NCBI RefSeq assembly: GCF_004193775.1
Contig: NC_041003.1
Location: forward strand, 27,281,735 to 27,345,734
Length of the DNA: 64,000 bases
Direction: 5' to 3'
From: Glycine soja
Taxonomy: Eukaryota > Streptophyta > Magnoliopsida > Fabales > Fabaceae
The position numbers were made by a program, and so were the translations under genes. The notes beneath the pieces are model-generated. The model saw only the letters and a list, made by a program, of their open reading frames with translations. It ran no database searches and was not told the origin of the DNA. Positions 22,516 through 33,430 of this stretch are shown here, piece by piece (position 1 is the first letter of the stretch; each line of letters begins with the position of its first letter).

Positions 22516-24800
22516 CTGAGATTTAAGGGGGTCAATCACTTGTGAATTCTGATGTCGTCAAGCAATACTATGCATGATGCTTAGGACAATTTGAAGGTTA
22601 TTGTTAGATGTCTACAACTCCAATGACTAATTAGGATTTTCAGGTTTATGCTATTACTGTAAACAACAATAACAATGCTAATAATATGGATGAATCTGAT
22701 GTCGTTGTCTCCTTCTCTCACAATTACATCTGTGCATATTTATTTAACTTTCACTAGAATATGAATGTACGTCATTGGTTTGTCTACTCAAGTGACTTGC
22801 GCTCCTAAGTTGATCTCCAAGTTTGCCCAATCAGAAATTGTGTGTTCTAAAAGTCTGGTAGGGGTGTCGTAAGTGACAAGTAAAGTTGAATAAACATTTG
22901 ATTGATTTTATTTCAAATCAATAAATAATAAGTACAAACATTTATGCGACCTCATCTTATCTTTCTTAAAAGTTGTCTTTCTTAAAAAAAATTGTGAAGA
23001 GCAAGAGTCATTTGGCTTAATCTGTCAATTGAAAATCCTTTTAATATTTATTGTCCTTGAAAATTCTCTTTTGAGAACCTCTACAGTTTCTTTCATTTCT
23101 TCTTGCTACCAGGATGTGACAAATGACGACAACAACAGGTACCTCTGAACCCTACATTGGAGCAATGACAACACCATGCATGAGCTTCAAGCGAACTAAG
23201 GGCAGATAAGAAATTCTCACCCGGTAGGTTGAAAACCCAAAAGGGTGGCCTAGGAAAAAGTTAGGGTAATAATAGTAAAAAAAAGAAAAATAAAAACAAT
23301 CAGGAGCGTGTTATCAGAGGTTTTGTCCCAAAATCCAAACTGTAAGAGTCTCTAGTCGAGATTTGAAATTACAAATGGTTGTGTTTCTTCGTCCCAAACA
23401 CTAATTTATTCCTGCTACCTCCTCCGAGCCAAAGCATATTTGTTTTCTTAAAAAGCAACAAAAAACAAAACAAAAACCATGAGTAGGAACCACCACTAAA
23501 CAGGAGGGAAGAACAATGCAAACAACACATGCATGAGGTTTACTAAGCTCTAGGTTGGGCAACAATGATGTTAAAAAAAGGTAGAAAGCAAATCTTCCAA
23601 AGGCGAGTGAAGCAAAAAAAAAAAAGACAAAAGTCCTCCAAATGTTACAAGGAAGGCACAAAAGTGCAATATGGATTAATGTATAGGACAAATGGAGTAG
23701 AGCCCAACCGAAAAAGTTGAAATGAATAAAAGTACAAGCAAGACTCTCAAGGTTCTTACTCAATATAACCCGTAAACACTTTTTTAGTCTCTCTGATCCT
23801 TTCTTTCATAGCCTTCTTACCCCCTGACCACGTTATAAGGCCACTAAAGTCCATGTGGATCATGGAATGACTATTTTTGCTTTTGAGTTTGGATTCTGAA
23901 ATTGAACCCGCACATGCTTGTGATTGTTTAAAAACCCTAAGGTTTGCACTTGCTCATTTGAGAAGAAAACTCATTCGACCAAGAGCTCATGGAAGATGCA
24001 CAAAGACAATTGTCATAGTAGGGTACATCTGATGTTAGTCGCTCATGCAAACTCCTTAGGATTCCTTTCGAATCCAAGGGTAGCCTTTGTTATATAAATT
24101 CTTTCGGGATCAGCCCATGTGATCAAGTTTCAGCGGGATCGATAGACCCATGGCATCACTCTCTGATCTTAAATCAAAAAAGTTTCACTTGGTCATATAC
24201 CAAAGTGTAATAATCCATTACTATCCTTCAATGGTGCATGCAGTCGGTCCTAAAGCCTTACATTTCTTTGTTATGCAGAATAATCAAAGTTTTTAACCAA
24301 AAAGAAAGGGACGAACCCTAGGATCAATATTTCAATTGATTAATTTAATTTCAAATGGCTTCATTACCATCACCCAAAAATAGTCAAGTGATTAAATCAA
24401 AACATACACTCTGAGGGAGACCCTGAAGAGATTTGCAAAAGACCGAATGAAGTCGCGTGAATTATCATGTCTTTCAGAAAGAGACAGCCAATATGTGTTT
24501 TTCACACACACAAAAATCACAAAAAGAGGGAAAAAATTTCATGGCATTGCACAGTTTTCATGATTCAAACCTTTGGCATTGTATTGCTAGATACAAATCC
24601 TACATTTACTGTATTTCAAGACGAAGTTTGCATCCTAAAACTCATGCTTCATATCAGGCTATAAGTGCATAGATTTATATTTATATGACAGTTTCCAAAA
24701 TCCATTGTCCTATCTTTTGAGTGGCCCTTTTAAAAAGTCAACATCTTGCTTTCTTATAAGGTTGAGCCCTTGGGTATTAGTACCTATTGGCATGTTTCAT
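22516..24800 (+). other. 3' internal region of the Tat-like element, pol absent
   Basis: No protease, RT or integrase is recognisable, although in an autonomous Ogre/Tat element pol would sit here. From about 22900 the sequence matches, inverted, 48815-50590 of the minus-strand relative (for example the block CTTTCAGAAAGAGACAG at about 24471 and its counterpart at about 49140). The element is therefore a large non-autonomous derivative with gag only. Frames such as 23401-23763 are not supported. Confidence 0.65.
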
Positions 24801-25227
24801 AGGACTTAATGTCCTCTATCTTTATGTTTCACATGACTCAATGTCCTTTCCTATTAGTTTCATAGGACTCAATGTCCTCTGTTTATGTTTTCGTAAGACT
24901 CAATGTCCTTTGTCTTTATGTTTCATAGGACTCAACATCCTCTGTCTTTATGTTTCATAGGACTCGACGTCCTTTTCTTTTTAGTTTCATAAGACTCAAC
25001 ATCATTTGTCTTTGTTTCATGGGACTCAACGTCCTTTGCCTTTGTGTTTCATAGGATTCAACGTCCTCGTCTTTATGCATTCATAGGACTCAACGTCTTC
25101 ACCTTTATGTTTTCAAAGGACTCAATGTCCTTGTCTTTATGTTTTATAGGAATCAACGTCCTCTGCCTTTATGTTTCGTAGGACTCAACATCCTCTATCT
25201 TTATATTTTCATAGGACTCAACATCCT
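24801..25227 (+). repeat. Tandem hairpin array, about 14 units
   Basis: About 14 units at a mean spacing of ~32 bp, each with a short inverted repeat of the form AGGAC-TCAAC-GTCCT (5-bp stem, 5-nt loop), separated by T-rich linkers such as CTTTATGTTTCAT. Most units keep both arms; variants include AGGACTTAATGTCCT, AGGACTCGACGTCCT and GGGACTCAACGTCCT. The array ends about 90 bp before the 3' LTR. A related, longer array occupies the same place in the element at 46595-52824. Confidence 0.9.
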
Positions 25228-25345
25228 CTGTCTTTATGTTTTCACCAGAATAAAATTAGTGTCTTTGTCTTTACTTATCCTTTACTTTCGATAAAAAGAT
25301 AAGTAAAGACAGATAGCTATCATATCCTAATTTTGTCCGAGCCCA

Positions 25346-25748
25346 AAAAAAGAAAAAAAATAGAGAGAAAAAAAAATAAGAAAAAATAAAGAAAAGAAAA
25401 AAAAAGATAAAAAAAGAAAGAAAGAAAAAAAGAAATGAAAAAAAGAGAAAAGAAGGAAGAAAGAAAAGAAGAATAAAATAAAAAAAGAGAACAATAAAAA
25501 AAGAGAGAGAGAAAAAAAACAAAAAAAGAACAAAAGAAGAAAAAATAAAATGAAAAACGAAAAAAAAAAAAGAACAATAGAAGAAAAAGAAATTAAAAAA
25601 GAAACGAAACGTGAAAGTAAAAAAAAAAAAAAGAAAGAAAACCAATGTAAAAAATGAAATGAAAAGGGAAGAAGAACAAAGAAGAGTAAAAAAATGAAAA
25701 AAAAACGTAAAAGAGAAAAAATAATAATAAGAAAAATAATAACAATAC
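25346..25748 (+). repeat. Long homopurine tract
   Basis: About 400 bp of nearly uninterrupted A/G, followed by a few AAT units. It corresponds to 11700-12069 in the 5' LTR. Long Phe/Leu/Ser-rich frames on the reverse strand are artefacts. Confidence 0.92.
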
Positions 25749-26394
25749 ATTTTGTGGTTTATTGGATTGTCAAAAGAGCACAAGATAAAAGCCGAAAAAA
25801 GGAAGGGAAGGTCTTGGGGGATTAATGCATAGGAGGCACGGGTCCTAAGGAAAAAAAACTGACCAACCCAATGGCGCCATTTGGGAATTCAGTCAAAGGA
25901 GAGAGAGGGGTCATCAGGTAATCCCTCATTTCTTACTCTCTCACTCTCATGTTTCCTCGTCTTCTCTTTGTTTTTTTTTTGTCTCTCTTCTTCTTCTTCT
26001 TCCTCTTCTTCTTCTTTTACTTTTTTTTTCGAACCACCGCGCCACCCTCAGTGGTGACTCTGTTGGATCAAGTGGCCTTAGAATAATTAAGATGGGGGGG
26101 TTGAATTAATTATTCCTAAACCTTTACTAATTAAAAATTTACTCTTCTAAGGCTTTTACTATGTTGTTAAGTAAATGAAGAACAAAAAAGAAACTTAACC
26201 AAAAGTAAAAGCTGGAATTAAAATGCACAGCGGAAATTAAAAGAGTAGGGAAGAAGGAGACAAACACACAAGAGTTTTTATACTGATTCGGCAACAACCC
26301 GTGCCTACATCTAGTCCCCAAGCGACCTGCGGTCCTTGAGATTTCTTTTCAACCTTGTAAAAATCCTTTTACAAGTAAAGATCCACAAGGGATG

Positions 26395-26830
26395 TACCCT
26401 CCCTTGTTCTCTTTGAACAACCTAGTGGATGTACCCTCCACTAGAACTGATCCACAAGAGATGTACCCTCTCTTGTTCTCAGTCAACAACCCAAGTAGAT
26501 ACCCTCTACTTGTATCAGAAAGGATGTACCCTCCAATGTGTTAAGACACAGTTCTTAGGCAATTAAACCTTTGAAACTTTGTGAATGGGGATACAAAAGA
26601 ATTCTCAGGCGGTTAGTCCTTTGAAATATTTTGTATATGGGAAAGGGAAGAATCAAAAGAATTCTCAGACTGTGTCGTTTTGAATTCTTTGACAAGGGAG
26701 AAGGGAGACACAAAAGAATTCAGGCAGTTAGTCCTTCATTCTTTTGGAAAAGAGAGAAGAGAGACACAAAAAGAATTCAGGCGGTTAGTCCTTGGCGAAT
26801 TCTTTTTGGCAAAGGGAGAAGGGAATGAAA
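26395..26830. repeat. Two families of diverged short tandem repeats in the solo LTR
   Basis: First family: GGATGTACCCTCC(N)CTTG-like units at about 26392, 26423, 26465 and 26523. Second family: units of the form AAAAGAATTC(TCAGGC)GGTTAGTCCTT at about 26597, 26656, 26712 and 26768, each followed by an AAAGGGAGAAGGGA-like purine block. Small frames here come from the repeats. Confidence 0.75.
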
Positions 26831-27125
26831 AAGATGAATAGTACAATTTTCAAGGTTTAGAAAACCAGAAAACTTTGGAAAGCTTTTGGCAAAGGAAGAA
26901 GAAGAAGAAGAAGTTCAAACAGATTCAGAAATCAGTTGGCAAAAGTTTGTTGTCTAAAGAATGAATGAATTGGAAAAGTATTTTTAAATGCAAAACAAAG
27001 TCTTCCTTTTATAGAGGTCAAGATAACCATTAGAAGAGTTATAACCTTTAGAAAAACTTAAAAACCATTTGAAAAAGTTGAAAACTATTGGAAGAGTTGC
27101 ATCTTTTGATTTTGTTCAGAAACTA

Positions 27126-27372
27126 TTATTGGTAATCAATTACCAAATCAGTGTAATCAATTACACAAAGCTTTTTTGTAAAAGGATGTGACTCTTCACA
27201 ATTAAATTTGAATTCCAACGTTCAAACACACTGGTAATTGATTACCAAATCATTGTAATCGATTACAACATTTTGAAATCAATGGGAACGTTGTAAATTC
27301 AGTTGAAGGCTTTTTGAAAACCATTTTGCTACTGGTAATCGATTACAATAATCTGGTAATCAATTACCAGAG
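27126..27372. repeat. Dispersed TAATCGATTAC palindromes
   Basis: Six near-palindromic copies of the form GGTAAT(C/T)(G/A)ATTACCA lie at about 27130, 27152, 27230, 27254, 27334 and 27355. They are arranged partly as adjacent pairs joined by AATC-type spacers. Confidence 0.8.
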
Positions 27373-27464
27373 AGTAAAAAATCTTTGGTAAAAGGTTTTG
27401 AGAAAAATTCATGTGCTACTCAGTTTTTGAAAAAAAAACTTTTTAATACTTATCTTGATTGAGT

Positions 27465-27565
27465 CTTCCCTTGATTCTTGAATCTTGAGTCTTGAATCTT
27501 GAATCTTGAATCTTGATCTTGATTCTTGGAACTTGAATCTTGAAACTTGATTCTTGATTCTTGAA
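27465..27565. repeat. (TCTTGAA)n-like low-complexity repeat
   Basis: Degenerate heptamer/octamer repeats of TTGAATCTTGA and TTGATTCTTGA type near the end of the solo LTR. Confidence 0.85.
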
Positions 27566-28156
27566 ATCAAACTTCTATTTGAACCTTGAAGTGTTCTTGA
27601 TTCAATCTTGAACTCATTCTTTGATTCTTGAGATCATCATCTTTGTTATCATGAAGTGTTCTTGACTTTTGAGGCTTTTTGTCATCATCTTTGTTATCAT
27701 CAAAACTCTTTGAATCAATTTTGATTCATCATGAAGCTTGCTTCTACAGACTCCACCATGGCCATCGACGAGGCCTACACGGTTTGCTATTTTTTTCTCA
27801 TCCCTTTATTTTGTTGGGTTGTGCAAATGCTTGTTGGATGCATTTTTGTTTTTTTACTGTCTTTTGCCAACTCCGACGAGGCCACAATGCCTCTGTCCTC
27901 GCTGCCACTATTTGTTGTTACCCCATGGTAGTGTCGGAGCACCGTCATCACCATTTGCCCTTGGGTCCTTCGTAGGTGGCATTAGGTCCCCTTTTCACAT
28001 TAGTTTTTTTCTCTTCCTTTTTCTTTTTTGAACCTCCGCGCCACCGCCACTGTCACGACGTTGCCCTTGTCACGGCCTCATGCCGTCATGGCCACCCTCC
28101 ATGGTGGTTTCCGCTTTGGCCGCACAGTTTTCTGCGTGAGGCAACTAGGGATTTCC

Positions 28157-28740
28157 AACCCTGTTGCATAATTGTAGGTTGGGTTGGGTCGCCCTGACCC
28201 TATTCCAACTCAACCCTAATAAAAACAAAAACGTAAAAAGAATTATTGTTTGCACCACCTTTTTAATACATGCAACTTTTTCCATTTTGGGCCTAGCCCA
28301 TTTTTGCAAAGTATGTAATATGAAGGAAAGGCTATTCACACCATGATTTTCATACACAAACATTTTCTTTTAGGCCAGTCCATTTTTGTGAAGTATGAAA
28401 TTAAACAAACTTTACTATTTACACCTCTTTTTTAACACATGCGCCTTTTTCATTTTGGGCCTAACCTTTTTTTTGTGAAGTCTGAAACAAAAAAAAATTG
28501 ATAGTTGCCCTCGCTTCTTTATATGTGCACCCATGCCACTTACGATGGTGACTAGGCCTGTCATGTTAGTTGTTAGTCATCATCTACAACTAACTTTTGT
28601 ATAGAAAAGTTTTCCAAAATGTATATATTTTCCCCAATTTATGGTTCTTTTTGTAGGATTGTAAATATTTTATTGTTAGTTTAAACTTTGCTTAGTAGAT
28701 ACTCTCCACATGGAACTAATGTAAATTTCACTTTATTTTC
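28157..28740. repeat. Intergenic stretch with three diverged ~90-bp repeats
   Basis: No gene is seen. Three imperfect units begin near 28245, 28345 and 28430. Each holds a 'TTTTNCATTTTGGGCCTAN' or 'TTTTAGGCCAGTCCA' block followed by TTTTTG(C/T)(A/G)AAGTATG and then TATTCACACC-like sequence. Confidence 0.55.
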
Positions 28741-29850
28741 AGACAAAAAGGAGAAAAATTGGAAGGCGTAGCAGCTGGAGTCTTGCTAAGCCCGGGGCAT
28801 GCGCTTAGCGAGTATCATCCGCTAAGCGAGACATCAGCCCGCTTAGTGAGTAAGAGGAATCTTGAAGGGAATCTGACACGCAAGCATGCGCCCAGTGCGT
28901 AACCAGCTCGCCCAGCGAGTTATCTATCTCTTCTGGCGCTTAGCGCGCTTGGCTCTCTAAGCCAAAGTTCACTTACTCGCGCTAAGTGCAAAAATGGAGC
29001 TAAGCACGCCTTCAAGAACAGAAAGCCCTTTTTAAAGCTTGAAGTGAAGAAAAAGAGAGATCTTGGCAGATAGAGTGTAGAAAGCAGAATAGAGGTGCAC
29101 AACAGAGCAAGGAAGCCAAAAACCTCAGCTTTCAAGAGGATCTTAGGTTTAAGAGTAATTTCTAGGTTCCTAGAGGTAGAGGAGACATCCCCACCACTGT
29201 GTAATCTATTATTTTCTTCTTAAACCCTCATCTTGTAGCTGAAAGGTGTTGCCTTGTGATGGAAGGCTAAGAATCTCTGTGGGGAAATTCTGCTGGAACT
29301 TGATGTAAATTCTTAACTATCTATTTAAAGTTGTTTTGTGTGTTCATTGTTTCTATCTGCACTTAATTATTGCATGCTTTTGATTTGATCAGCCATTGTT
29401 GTGTAAAGTTAGGATTTTTAGCATTGGAAAATGTATTAATCCTTAGAACTGGAAAAAGCAGGGCTAGATAACTGCATTGCTAGACATAGAGTGCAGGGAT
29501 TTAGTTTTATTATGCTGTGACCCTAATGTTGTTTGGTTAGGCTAAGTTCGACGAGACATCCGAGAATGAAGTTTAATTAGAATTAGCCCATTCATGCGAG
29601 ACATCGATGTTTGGGAATGTTGTCCTCAGCATAGAACACATGAACATCTTTGAATAGAGAAAAATCCTTAATTGCATCAAAAGAGAGATAATGAGCACCA
29701 TAGTTTTATTCATGCTCATTGTCTTTTTATACAAATGTCTGCTTATTGAATGATGCTTCACTAAATGAAACAAGTTCCCTGAGTTCGATACTCGGTTTCT
29801 TACCGTTTTATTATTACTTGCACGACTCAGTACACTTGCCGATAAGATTT
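28741..29850 (+). mobile_element. Unclassified Ty3-type LTR remnant
   Basis: Contains short palindromic GCTTAGCG / CGCTAAGCG motifs at 28780-28990, a leader-like middle, and an end resembling the last part of Athila-type LTRs before the primer site (CCTGAGTTCGATACTCGG then TTGCACGACTCAGTACACTT). No primer site follows, because the sequence passes directly into copia RNase H on the minus strand. The assignment is from sequence style only. Confidence 0.45.
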
Positions 29851-30853
29851 CGCATCCATAATAACAAGTAGTACAGGGGCAGAACATTTGCAACAACATA
29901 TTGTTTTGCACTCTTTCTCAACATTGCTCCTCCAACTAAAAGAAATACACTACCAAGGATGAATTTCCTTGCATACACACATCCAACAAAGTCTGAGTTT
30001 GAATACCCAATCACCTCAAGGTGATCAGACCTTTTATATGTAATCATGTGATCCTTTGTTCCCTGTAAGTATCTCAGAACCTTCTTTGCAGTTTTTCAAT
30101 GTTTCATTCCCAGATTACTTTGATATCTTCCTAACATTCCAGTTGCAAAGCTTATGACTAGTCAAGTACAAATCTAAGCATACATAATACTTTCATCAAC
30201 AGATGCATACAAAATTGCTTCTATTTGTTTTCGTTCCAAATCATTCTTATGGCATTATGCAGGACTAAATGTGTCTCTTTTTGAATTGGAATGGGTGATG
30301 CTGAGCAATTTTTCATCTTGAAACTCTCTAGTACTTTATTGATATATGTTTTCTAGAACAAGCCTAATAGTCCTTGTGATTTGTCTCTGAATATTTATAT
30401 TCCTATCACATAGCTTGCCTCACCCATATCCTTCATTTCAAAATTACTAAAGAGAAACTTCTTAATCTCACGAAAATACCAAGATAATTAGTTGCAAGCA
30501 AGATATCATCAGCATACAGAATAAAAAATATTACCTTATTTTCACTGACCTTTAAATATATACATTGATCAACAATGATTCCCTTAAATCCAAAGGAAGC
30601 AATGGTATCATTAAACTTTAAATACCATCAGCGGGAAGCTTGCTTAAGTCTGCATATTGATCTCTTTAATTTGCACATCATGTGTTCCTTTCCTTCAACT
30701 TAGAACCCCATCGCTAGGTTCATGTAAACATTCTCCTTTAAATCTCCATTAAGAAAGGTAGTTCTCACATCCATTTGATGTAGCTCCAAGTCATAATGGG
30801 CTACCAATGCCATGATAATCCTAAAGGAATCCTTTCGTAAGACTGGTGAAAAT
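29850..30853 (-). pseudogene. Copia RT C-terminal part and RNase H (broken)
   Basis: Minus-strand frames read as the end of a copia polyprotein. RT: MALVAHYDLELHQMDVRTTF then LNGDLKENVYM at 30700-30850. RNase H: RSDHLEVIGYSNSDFVGCVY and FLVGGAMLRKSAKQYVVANV at 29900-30047. Several stops and frameshifts separate these segments. The frame is cut at 30858 by the Athila insertion and resumes at 40885. The 3' LTR of this copia element is missing on the left, where the Ty3 LTR remnant begins. Confidence 0.8.
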
Positions 30854-30858
30854 GTCTC
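30854..30858. repeat. Target duplication of the Athila insertion, left copy
   Basis: GTCTC precedes the LTR at 30859; the same GTCTC follows the other LTR at 40885-40889. This 5-bp duplication defines the insertion into copia RT. Confidence 0.92.
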
Positions 30859-31943
30859 TGATCGAGGCCGTACCCGAATCAAATTTACATTAAAATGTAG
30901 TAACTAGGAAGTGATCCTAGGTCGTTTCCCAACGAGCAATGACTGACCAAATGTTCATAATATGCTTCATTATAACAATAACAATTGGGGGGGTGTTTTT
31001 TTGTGAATTTAAGAACAAGCATATTGGAATACGAAATTAATAGTATTAAAAACGTGTTGTTTCCTCTTATTCAAAAGTCATTCTCTTATCCTAGGTTATG
31101 AGGATTTCACCCTTGGCAGTTAACCACTTAATCCAACCCTAATTTAATTTACTAAGCGAAAATCAATTCAGGGTTGTCAATATGTGATTAAGCAACACAT
31201 ACACCAATTAACTCCTTGTTCATTAAGCACGAACGTAATTTAAGCATAGTGGTAATTAATCGAACACGAAGCGTTCACAGATTAACAGAACGCATGTGGG
31301 TTAATTGGTGAAGGGAAAACCGATAGGAGAGAAACATTAAAAACAGAACCTCTAAGAGAATTATGCTTCATCCTCAGAGGGAAACAATACTAGAAATTTA
31401 GCCTTCCATAAGTTCAACAAAAGCAGAAAACATAAATGAAACTAAAGGCAGAAAACGTAAATGAAGCTAAAGGCAGAAGAAGGAACAAAAATGAAATTGC
31501 AATTGAAAGCAGAAAATGGAAAATGCATTCACGTGAACAGTAATACAAAGCTAAAAAAAACGTAAAACCCTAAACTCCATGCACTCAGCTTAGGTATTCT
31601 CCTGAATAATCGAATAGCCTTTCACGAATCCCAAGGTTGTGCTATTTATAAAGGTCACTCAAAGTCACTGGGCCTGATAACATTATTTCGGCCTAAAACA
31701 AAATAAAAACTCAACTCAATAAAATGAAATTAGACGAAATCTAATAAAATTGTCTTCTCTCTTCAAGTCCAATCTGGCTCAGCCCAATTGCTTATAATTA
31801 TCCTGAAATTGAATTAAAAACACCAAATTAGTCAAGTGGGCCCAATTGATAAAACTGAATAATAAATTTAACAATTAGAGTAAACCAGTAATTAAATTGG
31901 TAACAAAAAGGGTTAAGAAATAGGAGAAAATAATGACCCATCA
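30859..31943 (-). mobile_element. 3' LTR of the Athila/Diaspora-like element
   Basis: 1085 bp; on the minus strand it runs TGATGGGTCATT ... GGCCTCGATCA. It is bounded internally by the polypurine tract (reads AAAATCCCCCACACTTA on the plus strand, 31944-31960). By eye about 40 differences, including three single-base indels, separate it from the LTR at 39799-40884, so the pair is roughly 96% identical. Confidence 0.93.
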
Positions 31944-33430
31944 AAATCCCCCACACTTAACATTTTGCACTCCTGGGGAAAATTAAAAATAGAGCAAGGA
32001 ACAAATCCAGAGACATTAAAGAGAGATAAACAAACACCAAAGCAATTACATATTTCTCACTGAGTCTCAAGGAATGAAAGGAATAGGTAATATCCAATGT
32101 ATAACTAGTTAAAGAATCAAGACAGTCATGAAAATCATCCAAGCATCTCAAACATGGTCAGGTAGTCAATCAGCTCAAATATAAGTGATATAGCCTCACA
32201 AGATATGCACTCTATCTCTTAAGTGTCTAGGCTACTGTTTACTCTCAAGGCACCCATGAAAGAAGACACCACATAGACTTGGCAAAATTCTAGAATTGAC
32301 AAACAACTTGACAAACACATGTACATGAGGATCAAAAGGTCTTTAAAGGTTGTAATGGGGCCAAGGACAAGGTAGAGAGAAGTATGGGATAAGTAGCTAA
32401 AACCCTAAATGAATAGAGGAGCGATGGGGAATAAATGGAAATTAAGCAAAAGTAACAAACCCAAAACCTCTAATATCAACAAAATAAACCAAGGCTTGAA
32501 ACCAAATCAAGTCCTCAAAACAAGACCTCATTTATTCAATTTCATGTTTTTTTTTCATATTTTTTTTGCAACAGTACGAATTTGCAGCAGTTGAAAGTAT
32601 TTTGAATTTTTGAAAATTAAATCAAGAACTAGGCAATATATATATATACATCAAGCATGGCCAAAATAAAACATTAAGCATGACCAAAAATCATGTCTTC
32701 CAATGAAACATACCCCCCCCCCCCCCCCCCCACACTTATTCCCAAAACAATTCCAAAGCTCCAAAATTCCTTAAGGGTACGGTGATATCATGGTTTTTCA
32801 CTTAAGGCTTGTAGTGAGCTTCAAAACAAGGAAAGGGAAACATAGGCTCAAAAGGACTATCAAAGGAATTAATTCAAGGTAGGCTCATTTGGCTAGAGGC
32901 TTATAAGAATAAAATGCCTAAATCATCTCCCAACATGCATATGAACCAAGAAGTATCAACAAGAGTCAAGCCAAGGCTATTGTGCAAGCAATCAATGGGG
33001 CAAAGCACACCGAGTAAAATAAGCAATGATGGCTCAAAATCTCACCAATGGTAAATCTATCACTTTCAATTCGACCTTTCATAACTAACTTGACATGTAG
33101 AGAAGGCAAGGATTTCAATTCACAAAATGCCAAGAAACTCTTATTTTGAAAACAATTACCCATTTCCTGTACATAACCCAAAATTCAAAGAGAAACATGC
33201 AATGTTGTACACAAAACATAAAACCAACATAACAATTTTAACACAAATTTAACCTAGAAAAACAAAACTCAAACAAAGAACAATCTCCCCCCCCCCCCAC
33301 ATACACACTTAAACAACACATTGTCCTCAATGTGGCACTATCACAAGATTCAAAGCAATCAAATCAATCAATAAAATTGGACAAGTGTGTCAAAAGTAAA
33401 GAAAGAGACAGAAAAAGAAAACTCCTTAAG
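31944..33430 (-). other. Athila 3' internal region, no env
   Basis: About 1.5 kb between the pol stop and the 3' LTR. Two internal runs of C on the plus strand (32712-32731 and 33289-33299) match the two internal G-runs of the plus-strand copy at 15730-17246. I see no env-like frame. Short frames are not supported. Confidence 0.75.

Larger units (their letters stand above)
26061..27748. mobile_element. Solo LTR nested in the Tat-like 3' LTR
   Basis: A 1688-bp insertion begins TGTTGGATCAAG and ends GCTTCTACA. It is flanked by the perfect 5-bp duplication GACTC (26056-26060 and 27749-27753). Removing it restores the GGTGACTCCACCATGGC reading found in the 5' LTR. No primer site or coding domain is inside. 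It contains several families of short repeats, listed separately. Confidence 0.9.
25318..28156 (+). mobile_element. 3' LTR of the Tat-like element, interrupted and truncated
   Basis: Starts TATCATATCCTAATTTTGTCCG (TG changed to TA) after a GATAAGTAAAGACAGATAGC tract. It matches the 5' LTR through the homopurine tract (25346-25748), the leader and the CCATGGCC segment. It is interrupted by the solo LTR 26061-27748. It stops matching at about 28156, shortly after GTGAGGCAACTAGGG, so the last several hundred bases of the LTR (to GCGACA) are lost. Confidence 0.8.

Noticed and set aside
27679..28197. Pro/His/Cys-rich frames near CCACCATGGCC
   Set aside because: The same segment is present in the other LTR as noncoding sequence; a Kozak-like ATG alone is not evidence.
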